Origin: DATKNA01 sp035541595
GTDB taxonomy: Bacteria; Actinomycetota; Actinomycetes; Actinomycetales; Kineosporiaceae
Reading direction: 5' to 3'
DNA: 7,638 bases
NCBI GenBank assembly: GCA_035541595.1
Contig: DATKNA010000308.1
Location: 1 to 7,638 of the forward strand
Part shown: piece after piece, positions 1-4,963 of the stretch
How the letters are laid out: each line of letters starts with the position of its first letter
How positions within the stretch are numbered: position 1 is the stretch's first letter
Position numbers and translations under genes: made by a program
Notes under the pieces: model-generated
What the model saw: the letters and a program-made list of their open reading frames with translations, nothing else
Told to the model about the DNA's origin: nothing
The model's database searches: none

Positions 1-129
1 GAGGATCCGCGCGCGACCGACCCGCCGGCGCTGCACACCGGGCGGGGGCGGGTTCTGGCGCTCGGCCCGGTCTCGATCGTTCCAGGCCACGGCCCGGCCT
101 TCAGACCGGGCCCCACCTCCCCCCGTTGA
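1..129 (+). CDS. 3' end of an upstream gene, possibly an MBL-fold metallo-hydrolase (partial)
   Basis: Frame 1 is open from the window edge to a TGA at 127-129 and encodes 42 residues. Almost all third positions are G or C, as in the other genes here. The peptide contains LGPVSIVPGHGPAF at about residues 21-34. A PGHGP motif after a hydrophobic strand is typical of the C-terminal part of metallo-beta-lactamase-fold hydrolases, where this His is a metal ligand; that is family knowledge. Only about 10 residues follow the motif, short for the family. Another frame is also open across this stretch, so the coding call rests on the motif and third-base bias. The start and most of the protein lie outside the window. 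It would end 74 bases before the aldo/keto reductase on the same strand. Confidence 0.42.
   Translation, partial: EDPRATDPPALHTGRGRVLALGPVSIVPGHGPAFRPGPTSPR
64..112. repeat. 10-bp perfect inverted repeat with a competing inner 7-bp stem
   Basis: GGCCCGGTCT at 64-73 is the exact reverse complement of AGACCGGGCC at 103-112, enclosing 29 bases. GGCCCGG recurs at 91-97 and can pair with the same right arm (106-112) across an 8-base loop, so two mutually exclusive hairpins are possible. The repeat falls near the end of the putative partial reading frame and has no following T tract. It could be a terminator-like structure or chance in GC-rich DNA. Confidence 0.4.
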
Positions 130-167
130 CCGCGAGGGCCACCCCATCCCACCGGCGTCCGGGACAG

Positions 168-197
168 GGGACACGTTCCTCCACTCGGTCCTAGGCT
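168..197 (+). promoter_or_regulatory. Candidate promoter of the aldo/keto reductase, probably leaderless
   Basis: TAGGCT at 192-197 fits the actinobacterial -10 consensus TAnnnT. GGGACA at 168-173 shares GACA with the TTGACA -35, and the spacer is 18 bases. The ATG at 204 lies six bases after the -10, where transcription itself would be expected to begin. No Shine-Dalgarno sequence precedes the ATG. Both facts point to a leaderless mRNA. Confidence 0.5.
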
Positions 198-203
198 CAC
201 CAC

Positions 204-1256
204 ATGGAGTACAGGCAGCTGGGCAGGTCCGGTCTGCGGGTGTCGTCGGTCACCCTGGGGACGATGGGATTCGGCGGCACCGGGTGGGCGGGCCCCATCG
301 GGCACATCGACGTCGAGGGGGCGCGGCGGCAGATCGACATCTGCCTCGAGGCCGGCGTCAACCTCGTCGACACCGCGGACGTGTACTCGAACGGTCTCTC
401 GGAGCAGATCCTCGGCGAGGCGCTGGGCAAGGACCGCGACGAGGTGCTGATCGCCACCAAGGTGCGCGGCGACATGGGTCCCGGCCCGAACGACGGGGGC
501 CTGTCCCGGTACCACATCGTGCGGGCGTGCGAGGCGAGCCTGCGCCGGCTCGGCACCGACCACATCGACCTCTACCAGGTCCACGAGTGGGACGGGATCA
601 CGCCGCTCGAGGAGACCCTGTCGGCCCTCGACGCGCTCGTCCGGTCGGGCAAGGTCCGCTACATCGGCTCCTCCAACTACACCGGCTGGCAGCTGATGAA
701 GTCGCTGTGGATCTGCGACCACCACGGGCTGGAGTCGTTCGTGAGCGAGCAGATCTACTACTCGCTGCAGGCGCGGGACGCCGAGAACGAGCTGGTGCCG
801 ATCGCGATCGACCAGGGCCTCGGCATCCTCGTCTGGAGCCCGCTCGCCGGCGGCCTCCTGTCCGGCAAGTACCGCCGCGGCGAGAGCGCTCCCGAAGGCA
901 CCCGGCGGTTCGAGGGCTGGACCGAGCCGCCGGTGAACGCCGAGGAACGGCTGCACGACACCGTCGACGCTCTGGTGGCGATCGGGCGTGACCACGGTGT
1001 GTCCGCCGCCCGGGTCGCCCTTGCGTACACGCTGGCGAAGCCGGCCGTGACGTCGGTCATCATCGGGGCCCGGACCGAGGATCAGCTGCGTGACAACCTC
1101 GCCGCGGCCGAGCTGGAGCTGATCGACGACGAGCTGAAGCGGCTGGACGACGTCAGCCGCGTGCCGCTGCTCTACCCGTACTGGCACCAGGCGAACACCG
1201 GTGCCGGCCGGCTCGGCCCCGCGGATCTCAGCCTGCTCGGCCCGCACCTGCCGTGA
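204..1256 (+). CDS. Aldo/keto reductase
   Basis: This 350-residue protein is a complete NADPH-dependent aldo/keto reductase, a cytosolic (beta/alpha)8-barrel enzyme that reduces aldehydes or ketones. It opens with MEYRQLGRSGLRVS, the usual N-terminal strand of the family. The catalytic tetrad is visible as Asp56 and Tyr61 (in DTADVYSNGLSE), Lys86 (IATKVRG) and His127 (LYQVHEWD). The cofactor-binding parts follow: GSSNYTGWQL near residue 154, SPLAGGLLSGKY in the 210s, and IIGARTEDQLRDNLAAA near residue 285. Length is normal for the family. The ATG at 204 has no Shine-Dalgarno but sits six bases after a good -10. The substrate cannot be told from sequence; the closest general type is the YakC/IolS/Tas-like group. 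It appears monocistronic, ending 30 bases before the convergent gene on the other strand. Confidence 0.95.
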   Translation: MEYRQLGRSGLRVSSVTLGTMGFGGTGWAGPIGHIDVEGARRQIDICLEAGVNLVDTADVYSNGLSEQILGEALGKDRDEVLIATKVRGDMGPGPNDGGLSRYHIVRACEASLRRLGTDHIDLYQVHEWDGITPLEETLSALDALVRSGKVRYIGSSNYTGWQLMKSLWICDHHGLESFVSEQIYYSLQARDAENELVPIAIDQGLGILVWSPLAGGLLSGKYRRGESAPEGTRRFEGWTEPPVNAEERLHDTVDALVAIGRDHGVSAARVALAYTLAKPAVTSVIIGARTEDQLRDNLAAAELELIDDELKRLDDVSRVPLLYPYWHQANTGAGRLGPADLSLLGPHLP

Positions 1257-1286
1257 CGAGGCGGTAGACCTCTTCGGACGATCCGG

Positions 1287-1796
1287 TCAGTCCTCCCGCC
1301 CGAACAGCCAGCGGCCCGTGCGCACCTCGATGATCCGCTGCAGGATGGGCAGCCTGCCGCCGATGGTGCGCTCGAGAACCGGCCGGGCCACGGCCTGGCT
1401 GTACTGGATGACCCGGAGTTGATCCTCGAGCGGGACGTGCCCGTGGCTGAGGCCGTGCGCGGCGCAGTTCGTGTGGTGGATGTCCACGAGCCCGTCGAAC
1501 CACCGGACCGGGTCCTCCGGCGGGTTCCCGACCGACCTGGCCTCGCCGACGTCGGCGGCGTCGTCCAGCGCCAGACGCAGGCGGTCGTCCGCCCGGATCC
1601 CGCTGCGGCTGGGCGCGGTCAGCGCGCGGCTCGCGCCGGGCATGCTCACCAAGTAGGCCCAGACGCTCCCGCGATCGGTGAGGCCGTCGACCCCGGGCAC
1701 GACGGCGAGGCAGTCGCCGCAGCCGATCGCCAGCACCCGGCGCCACGCGCGGGGCAGCCGCGGGGTGACCTCGTGGCGGATCTCGACGTCGCGCAC
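1287..1796 (-). CDS. Hypothetical protein with a His/Cys-rich cluster
   Basis: I do not recognise this family. The frame encodes 169 residues with mixed amino-acid composition and strong G/C at third positions, unlike the Arg/Pro-rich overlapping frames. GTG at 1796 is the furthest upstream start possible, because an in-frame TGA lies at 1800-1802, two codons before it. No Shine-Dalgarno or -10 is well placed for it, so the start is uncertain. The N-terminal part has LAIGCGDCLAVVPG (Cys26, Cys29). Residues 105-120 read DIHHTNCAAHGLSHGH, giving His107, His108, Cys111, His114, His118 and His120, which suggests metal binding (inference). There is no signal peptide or membrane segment. It converges on the aldo/keto reductase with a 30-base gap. 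Codons upstream of the TGA also look coding (LVVVEILARVEPPG), so the gene may be N-terminally broken. Confidence 0.65.
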   Translation of the reverse strand: MRDVEIRHEVTPRLPRAWRRVLAIGCGDCLAVVPGVDGLTDRGSVWAYLVSMPGASRALTAPSRSGIRADDRLRLALDDAADVGEARSVGNPPEDPVRWFDGLVDIHHTNCAAHGLSHGHVPLEDQLRVIQYSQAVARPVLERTIGGRLPILQRIIEVRTGRWLFGRED

Positions 1797-1946
1797 GGCT
1801 CAGCCGGGGGGCTCGACCCGCGCCAGGATCTCGACCACGACCAGACGGTATCGGCATCGGCCGACGACGCCATCCCGCCTGGGACGAGGCGGCCGGCCGG
1901 CAGGACGCGCTCCGCCTCGTGGTGGACGAGGCTAGGCTGACGTCTC
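1797..1946. other. Divergent spacer between the His/Cys-rich gene and the PLDc_N-like gene
   Basis: Both flanking genes read outward from these 150 bases. On the minus strand, 1800-1845 reads like the tail of a protein ending at TGA 1800-1802, but that frame has no usable start and is closed by a TAG near 1934. Two minus-strand TAnnnT hexamers occur, TAGCCT (1934-1929) and TACCGT (1850-1845), either of which could serve the gene starting at 1796. I see no convincing -35 for either. Confidence 0.4.
1929..1938. promoter_or_regulatory. Back-to-back -10 hexamers
   Basis: AGGCTAGGCT contains TAGGCT on the plus strand (1933-1938) and TAGCCT on the minus strand (1934-1929). Both match TAnnnT. The plus hexamer ends eight bases before the GTG at 1947, which suits a leaderless or near-leaderless mRNA for the PLDc_N-like gene. 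The minus hexamer would leave a leader of about 125 bases to the GTG at 1796. No good -35 is visible for the plus hexamer. Confidence 0.35.
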
Positions 1947-2291
1947 GTGACGAGTCGCGGCCGCGGGGGGGCGGCGCAGCGCCGATGGAGCGACCTGAGC
2001 GGCGGCCGACGCTCCATGATCGTCATAGCTGCCGTCGTCGAGATCGTCCTCAAGGTCCTCATGCTGGCCGATCTGCGCCGACGAACGGCCGACGAGGTCC
2101 GCGGGTCGACGTGGCTGTGGGCGGCGGGTGCCCTGCTCAACACGGGCGGGCTGCTCCCGCTGGCCTATTTCGTCGTCGGGCGCCGTCGGGATCGACCCCG
2201 GGGCGGCGCGCCGGACCCTCGCCGGCGCGACGATGATCACCACGAAGTCCAGGGCCTGGTCGCGAAGGCATGGCGGACCGAGGCGACGTAG
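1947..2291 (+). CDS. Small PLDc_N-like (cardiolipin synthase N-terminal type) membrane protein
   Basis: This 114-residue protein matches the small actinobacterial PLDc_N membrane-protein pattern. It has the entry motif RRWSDLS (residues 12-18), a first hydrophobic helix at about 24-41, the polar DLRRR loop with VRG at 51-53, then WLW and a second hydrophobic helix (about 56-77) ending LPLAYFVVGRR. Related domains lead cardiolipin synthases and phospholipase D-like proteins, but here no HKD catalytic domain follows, so it is probably a stand-alone inner-membrane protein of unknown role. The GTG at 1947 is preferred over the ATG at 2016 because the conserved W-x-D-L-S lies before the latter. 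Residues after about 81 are charged and overlap the end of the convergent gene by 55 bases, so the tail may be non-conserved read-through to the first stop. Confidence 0.75.
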   Translation: MTSRGRGGAAQRRWSDLSGGRRSMIVIAAVVEIVLKVLMLADLRRRTADEVRGSTWLWAAGALLNTGGLLPLAYFVVGRRRDRPRGGAPDPRRRDDDHHEVQGLVAKAWRTEAT

Positions 2292-3286
2292 TCGGCGTAC
2301 CCGGAGCCGTAGGTGCCGCTGTACCACATGCCGATGCAGCCCCAGAGATCCCCGCGGCTGACGGGCCCGTCATAGGTCCAGCCCTCGTAGCAGGCCCGCC
2401 GCCGGGCCAGCACGTAGTCCACGTTGTACGCCGTGCTGTCCCGCGCCCATGGCCAGGTGCCGAGGTGCTCGGACACCTTGATCTGCAGGATCCCGAAGCT
2501 CGCCCCACCGTCCCCGTTCCAGCTCATCAGCCACTTGCTCTCGATCGCCGCCTGCGCTCGGACGGTGTCCACGGCGAAACCCCACTTGCAGGCCCCCCAC
2601 TGCAGGATCTCGTCCGTCGTCCCGGAGAAGTGGCCGTCCACCCGGGGGACGATCTGCCGCTGCGCCTCGCGGGCGAACCCCTGGAACGGCCGCTGCACCC
2701 ACCCCGCGGGTGGCTCGGCACGGTTGGCGGCGGCGTTCTGCGGCCGCGGCTCCCACGACGAGCGCGTCACCGCCGCCGCACACGCCGCGGACGACGGGAG
2801 TGCCGAGCCTGGCGGCACCGTCCTGGCGAGATCGATGCGGTCCGTCGTGGACGGCGTCCCCGTCGTGACGCTGGGGGTCGCCGCGGTCGTCCCCGGCACG
2901 GCCGTCGACGTCCCTGATCCTGCTGGGGACGGTGAGTGGCTCACGGTGACCGTGCCGGGTGACGCGGCTGCGGGACCGGCCGGATCGGAGGGAGCGGTGG
3001 CCCGAGCGGAGCCCGGGGACGACGGGGCAGGATCCGGCGCCACCGGGGCCGCGGCCGCCGTCCTCGCCTCCGGCGAGGTGGACGGCGTCGCCGGGGCCAG
3101 CGGCAGCTGGACCTGCGACGGCCAGGGCCGCGGTGAGGTCTCCGGTGAGGTCTCCGCCGGCGTGCCGTTCACCGAAGCCTCCGCCGCCCGCGGTACTCGC
3201 GGCCTGTCCATCGCGGCGCCGCTGCTCAGAGCGGCGAAGCCGAGCAGGCCCGTGCAGATGAACCCCGCCACGAGTTGACGCCGCAT
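2237..3286 (-). CDS. Secreted lytic-transglycosylase-like (lysozyme-fold) protein
   Basis: This 349-residue protein has three parts. A signal peptide spans residues 1 to about 25 (MRRQ, then a hydrophobic core, then a small-residue cleavage region SSGAA). A disordered Pro/Ala/Ser/Thr/Gly linker runs from about 27 to 165, of the kind that crosses a thick cell wall. The C-terminal domain (about 175-349) holds TTDEILQWGACKWG (223-236), Glu249 in AAIESKW as the likely catalytic acid, SFGILQIK (263-270) equivalent to the S-x-G-x-M-Q-I motif of lytic transglycosylases, and GCIGMWYSG (316-324). Cysteines 233, 299 and 317 lie in this domain and Cys169 just before it; they could form disulfides outside the cell. 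The likely role is cleavage of the peptidoglycan glycan chain (inference from motifs). The ATG at 3286 has GAGGG seven bases upstream (3298-3294) and is preceded by a candidate promoter. Its 3' end overlaps the convergent PLDc_N-like gene. Confidence 0.85.
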   Translation of the reverse strand: MRRQLVAGFICTGLLGFAALSSGAAMDRPRVPRAAEASVNGTPAETSPETSPRPWPSQVQLPLAPATPSTSPEARTAAAAPVAPDPAPSSPGSARATAPSDPAGPAAASPGTVTVSHSPSPAGSGTSTAVPGTTAATPSVTTGTPSTTDRIDLARTVPPGSALPSSAACAAAVTRSSWEPRPQNAAANRAEPPAGWVQRPFQGFAREAQRQIVPRVDGHFSGTTDEILQWGACKWGFAVDTVRAQAAIESKWLMSWNGDGGASFGILQIKVSEHLGTWPWARDSTAYNVDYVLARRRACYEGWTYDGPVSRGDLWGCIGMWYSGTYGSGYADYVASVRHAFATRPWTSW

Positions 3287-3586
3287 ACCTCGACCCTCGA
3301 TCGGTGATCTCCGGGTGCCCGCCGAGACAGATGAGCTGCTTCACCAGACCGCCCCTCGACGTTACCTCGCTCGTCGGGCTCGGGGTCAACCCCCGGACGG
3401 GCGAGCGGGGCGCCGGCGCGGACATAGGTCCCGCAGGCTGCCTCCAATCGTCCCTGGCGGGCGTCGCCCTCCTCTGGTGCACTCGTGTCAGCACCGCCGC
3501 GCGGGCCGCGCGGGCGCGGCCCACCTGCCGGACGGCGCCGCGACGCGGTCCGCGGCAGCGTCACGCAGGACACGGAGGACACGAGG
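3287..3586. other. 300-base divergent intergenic region
   Basis: Between the secreted lytic protein (minus) and DUF1876 (plus) I find no gene. It holds the minus-strand promoter at 3359-3389, a perfect 8-bp hairpin at 3503-3522 (GGGCCGCG, loop CGGG, CGCGGCCC) and an 11-base palindrome GGGCGTCGCCC at 3459-3469. An open plus-strand extension of DUF1876 back to 3485 is rich in Arg, Pro and Gly and has no RBS, so I do not treat it as coding. I compared the minus-strand leader with the c-di-AMP (ydaO) riboswitch, which precedes some actinobacterial cell-wall hydrolase genes, and could not fit its architecture. Confidence 0.5.
3359..3389 (-). promoter_or_regulatory. Candidate vegetative promoter of the secreted lytic protein
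   Basis: Read on the minus strand, TTGACC (3389-3384) matches the -35 at five of six positions and TAACGT (3364-3359) fits the actinobacterial TAnnnT -10. The spacer is 19 bases, slightly long. Transcription would start near 3352, giving a leader of roughly 65 bases with a Shine-Dalgarno. The -35 lies within GGGGTTGACCCC (3393-3382 region), a GGGG/CCCC inverted repeat that could also be an operator. Confidence 0.45.
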
Positions 3587-3850
3587 ATGACCACGACCAA
3601 GCGCTGGACGGTCGAGATCTTGATCGACGAGGAGACGGCGGGCGTCACCCATGCCGCAGCCCGGCTCGACACGAGCGAGGACGCTCACGTGCACGGCCAG
3701 GGGACCTGGCCGGCCCCGACCGGCACGCGCAGCCCCCTGCCGGCGGACGACCTGGCCGTCGCCGCTGCCCTCTCCGAGATCGCGGCCAAGCTGTCGGGCA
3801 GGGCCGTGGCCGAGACCGAGGAGTCGACCGGCTTGATCGCCAACGGCTGA
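3587..3850 (+). CDS. DUF1876 (Rv1738/Rv2632c-like) protein
   Basis: This 87-residue protein belongs to the DUF1876 family. Signature parts are the first strand KRWTVEILIDEE (5-16), an alternating second strand THAAARLD, the GQGTWPAP turn, and the amphipathic helix DDLAVAAALSEIAAKLSGRAVAETEE (about 53-78). Members include Mycobacterium tuberculosis Rv1738, a DosR dormancy-regulon protein whose structure resembles ribosome hibernation factors; a comparable stress or stationary-phase role here is inference. The ATG at 3587 is fixed by GGAGG at 3574-3578, eight bases upstream, and by the family's usual length of about 90 residues. There is no signal peptide, so it should be cytosolic. A GC-rich hairpin follows the stop, so it is probably monocistronic. 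Confidence 0.85.
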   Translation: MTTTKRWTVEILIDEETAGVTHAAARLDTSEDAHVHGQGTWPAPTGTRSPLPADDLAVAAALSEIAAKLSGRAVAETEESTGLIANG

Positions 3851-3859
3851 CATGGCTCC

Positions 3860-3888
3860 GCCCCGAGGGCCGCGCCGCGGTCCGGGGC
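3860..3888 (+). terminator. GC-rich hairpin after the DUF1876 stop
   Basis: Starting nine bases after the TGA, the left arm 3860-3874 can pair with 3876-3888: an inner block GGGCCGCG/CGCGGTCC (one G-T wobble) and an outer block GCCCC/GGGGC, separated by a two-base GA bulge on the left. The innermost one or two pairs must open to make a loop. No T run follows, which is common for actinobacterial terminators, but transcription termination is inferred only from position and structure. Confidence 0.4.
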
Positions 3889-3910
3889 TGTCGCCGTACA
3901 TCCGGAGGGT

Positions 3911-3926
3911 GTCCACCCGCCTGGAC
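3911..3926. promoter_or_regulatory. Inverted repeat, candidate MarR operator over the -35
   Basis: GTCCA (3911-3915) and TGGAC (3922-3926) form a perfect 5-bp inverted repeat with a 6-base centre, 16 bases overall, in the size range of MarR operators. Its right arm overlaps TGGACG (3922-3927), the predicted -35 of the DUF3224-MarR operon. MarR regulators often repress their own operon, so this is a plausible autoregulatory site. A second short palindrome, GTGAGTCAC, lies at 3933-3941. Confidence 0.3.
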
Positions 3927-3951
3927 GGTTGAGTGAGTCACATATTAGGGT
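3922..3951 (+). promoter_or_regulatory. Candidate promoter of the DUF3224-MarR operon
   Basis: TAGGGT at 3946-3951 fits TAnnnT and lies 8 bases before the ATG at 3960. TGGACG at 3922-3927 matches four of six -35 bases, with an 18-base spacer. This would give a leaderless or nearly leaderless transcript. The embedded AGGG (3947-3950) could instead be read as a weak ribosome binding site for the same ATG, in which case the true promoter lies further upstream. Confidence 0.4.
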
Positions 3952-3959
3952 CCGGCCCC

Positions 3960-4364
3960 ATGACGACGTCACTGACCACCCGGCTCGCCATCGCCGCCTG
4001 GGACGAGGCACCGACCCGCGAGTACGACGACGGGAGCAGGCTCACCCGGGCCGCGGTCACGCTGAACGACGGAGCCGACGGGCTGACGGGCGGGACGTTC
4101 GATGCGGTCATGTACTACCGGCCGGACGGCACCAGCACCTACGTGACCGTGATGCGTCTGGACGCGACCCTCCAGGGACGCTCCGGATCGTTCGTGCTCA
4201 CCGGCGAAGGCTCGTACGACGGCACGACAGCCACGGGCACCAGCCACGTCGTCCCCGGATCCGGCACCGGCGAGCTCGCTCGCATCAGCGGGACGTGCAC
4301 CAGCGTCTCCACCCACGCCGACTACCCCTTCATGCCGCTGACCCTCAGCTATTACCTGGCGTGA
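3960..4364 (+). CDS. DUF3224 family protein
   Basis: This 134-residue cytosolic protein belongs to DUF3224, a family of small predicted beta-barrel proteins of unknown function that are often next to regulators. Visible family marks are AAWDEAP near the start, YYRPDGTSTYVTVMRLDATL (51-70), GRSGSFVLTGEGSYDG (72-87), VVPGSGTGELARISG (95-109) and the final strand LTLSYYLA. No catalytic motif can be named. The ATG at 3960 is preferred to the in-frame GTG at 3933 because the family begins close to there and a -10 lies between the two. Its TGA overlaps the GTG of the MarR gene (GTGA, 4361-4364), so the two are co-transcribed and probably translationally coupled. Confidence 0.82.
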   Translation: MTTSLTTRLAIAAWDEAPTREYDDGSRLTRAAVTLNDGADGLTGGTFDAVMYYRPDGTSTYVTVMRLDATLQGRSGSFVLTGEGSYDGTTATGTSHVVPGSGTGELARISGTCTSVSTHADYPFMPLTLSYYLA

Positions 4365-4963
4365 ACGTCGACGACGCGACCGCCAACCTGCTGGGCGCCC
4401 TGTGCCTGGTGGTGGCCGACGAGACCCGTGATCGGGTCACGGCCGCATGCGGTCAGCCGGGATCCGCGCCCGCTGCGCTGTCCGCCCTCGACCAGTTCCT
4501 CGGTCGACCATCCCTGGACCGCCTGGCCCGGGTCCTCGCGCTGACCCCTTCCGGCGCCGTGCGGCTGGTCGATCGGCTCGCCGAGGCGGGCCTGGTCACC
4601 CGGGGGCCGGGACCCGACGGGCGCACCCGATCGGTGGCCCTCACCGGCGCCGGGCGCCGCACCGCCGCCGGGGTCACCGCGGCCCGGGCCGACTACCTCC
4701 GCCAGCTGATCGGCAGCCTGTCCCGGCCGGAACGGCGCACGCTGCACGCCCTGCTCGGCAAACTCATGGCCGCCGTGGTCGATGCCAAGGACGGCGGGCC
4801 CTGGATCTGCCGCCTGTGCGACCTCGGCGACTGCGGACTCGCCGAAGGGCTCTGCCCGGCCGCCAACGCCGCTGCCATCACGTGCCAGCAGTCGACCCCC
4901 CAACCAGCACAGCCGCCGATCAGCCGGAGTGATCGTTCAGGAACGCCAGGGTCCGCCGGTTGA
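4361..4963 (+). CDS. MarR-family transcriptional regulator with a C-terminal Cys4 tail
   Basis: This 200-residue protein is a winged-helix DNA-binding regulator. An N-terminal dimerisation helix leads into a helix-turn-helix at about 51-79 (SLDRLARVLALTPSGAVRL, then VDRLAEAGLV), the wing GPDGRTRSVALT (84-95) and C-terminal dimer helices (about 98-142). Unlike textbook MarR, a cysteine-rich tail follows: WICRLCDLGDC at 148-158, with Cys150, Cys153, Cys158 and Cys165 in CX2C-X4-C-X6-C spacing, which could bind zinc or an iron-sulfur cluster or sense oxidants (inference). The last 25 or so residues look disordered. The GTG start at 4361 has no Shine-Dalgarno and overlaps the DUF3224 stop, so it relies on coupling. 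Likely targets are its own operon and perhaps the hydrolase genes downstream. Its 3' end overlaps the convergent hydrolase gene by 44 bases. Confidence 0.85.
   Translation: MNVDDATANLLGALCLVVADETRDRVTAACGQPGSAPAALSALDQFLGRPSLDRLARVLALTPSGAVRLVDRLAEAGLVTRGPGPDGRTRSVALTGAGRRTAAGVTAARADYLRQLIGSLSRPERRTLHALLGKLMAAVVDAKDGGPWICRLCDLGDCGLAEGLCPAANAAAITCQQSTPQPAQPPISRSDRSGTPGSAG

Noticed and set aside
1800..1802. In-frame TGA read as selenocysteine
   Set aside because: No family match with Sec at this place and no SECIS-like element recognised; an ordinary stop or a broken N-terminus is simpler.
1228..1857. 209-residue minus-strand open frame overlapping the His/Cys-rich gene
   Set aside because: The product is mostly Arg, Pro, Gly and Ala, typical of an out-of-frame reading of GC-rich DNA; the 1287-1796 frame has normal composition.
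1419..1940. 173-residue plus-strand open frame
   Set aside because: Its codons are in register opposite the minus-strand His/Cys-rich gene; composition is Asp, Arg, Ala and Val heavy, with no recognisable family.
2424..3278. 284-residue plus-strand open frame
   Set aside because: It is antisense to the secreted lytic protein and low in complexity because it mirrors that protein's linker.
3287..3480. c-di-AMP (ydaO-type) riboswitch in the leader of the lytic protein
   Set aside because: A short stretch (CCCGACGAGC, then GGTAAC) resembles part of the consensus, but the other conserved blocks and their spacing are missing, and a promoter-like -35/-10 falls across it.
3485..3586. Upstream extension of DUF1876 to a GTG at 3485
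   Set aside because: The extra 34 residues are Arg/Pro/Gly-rich, and a good GGAGG serves the ATG at 3587, which gives the usual family length.
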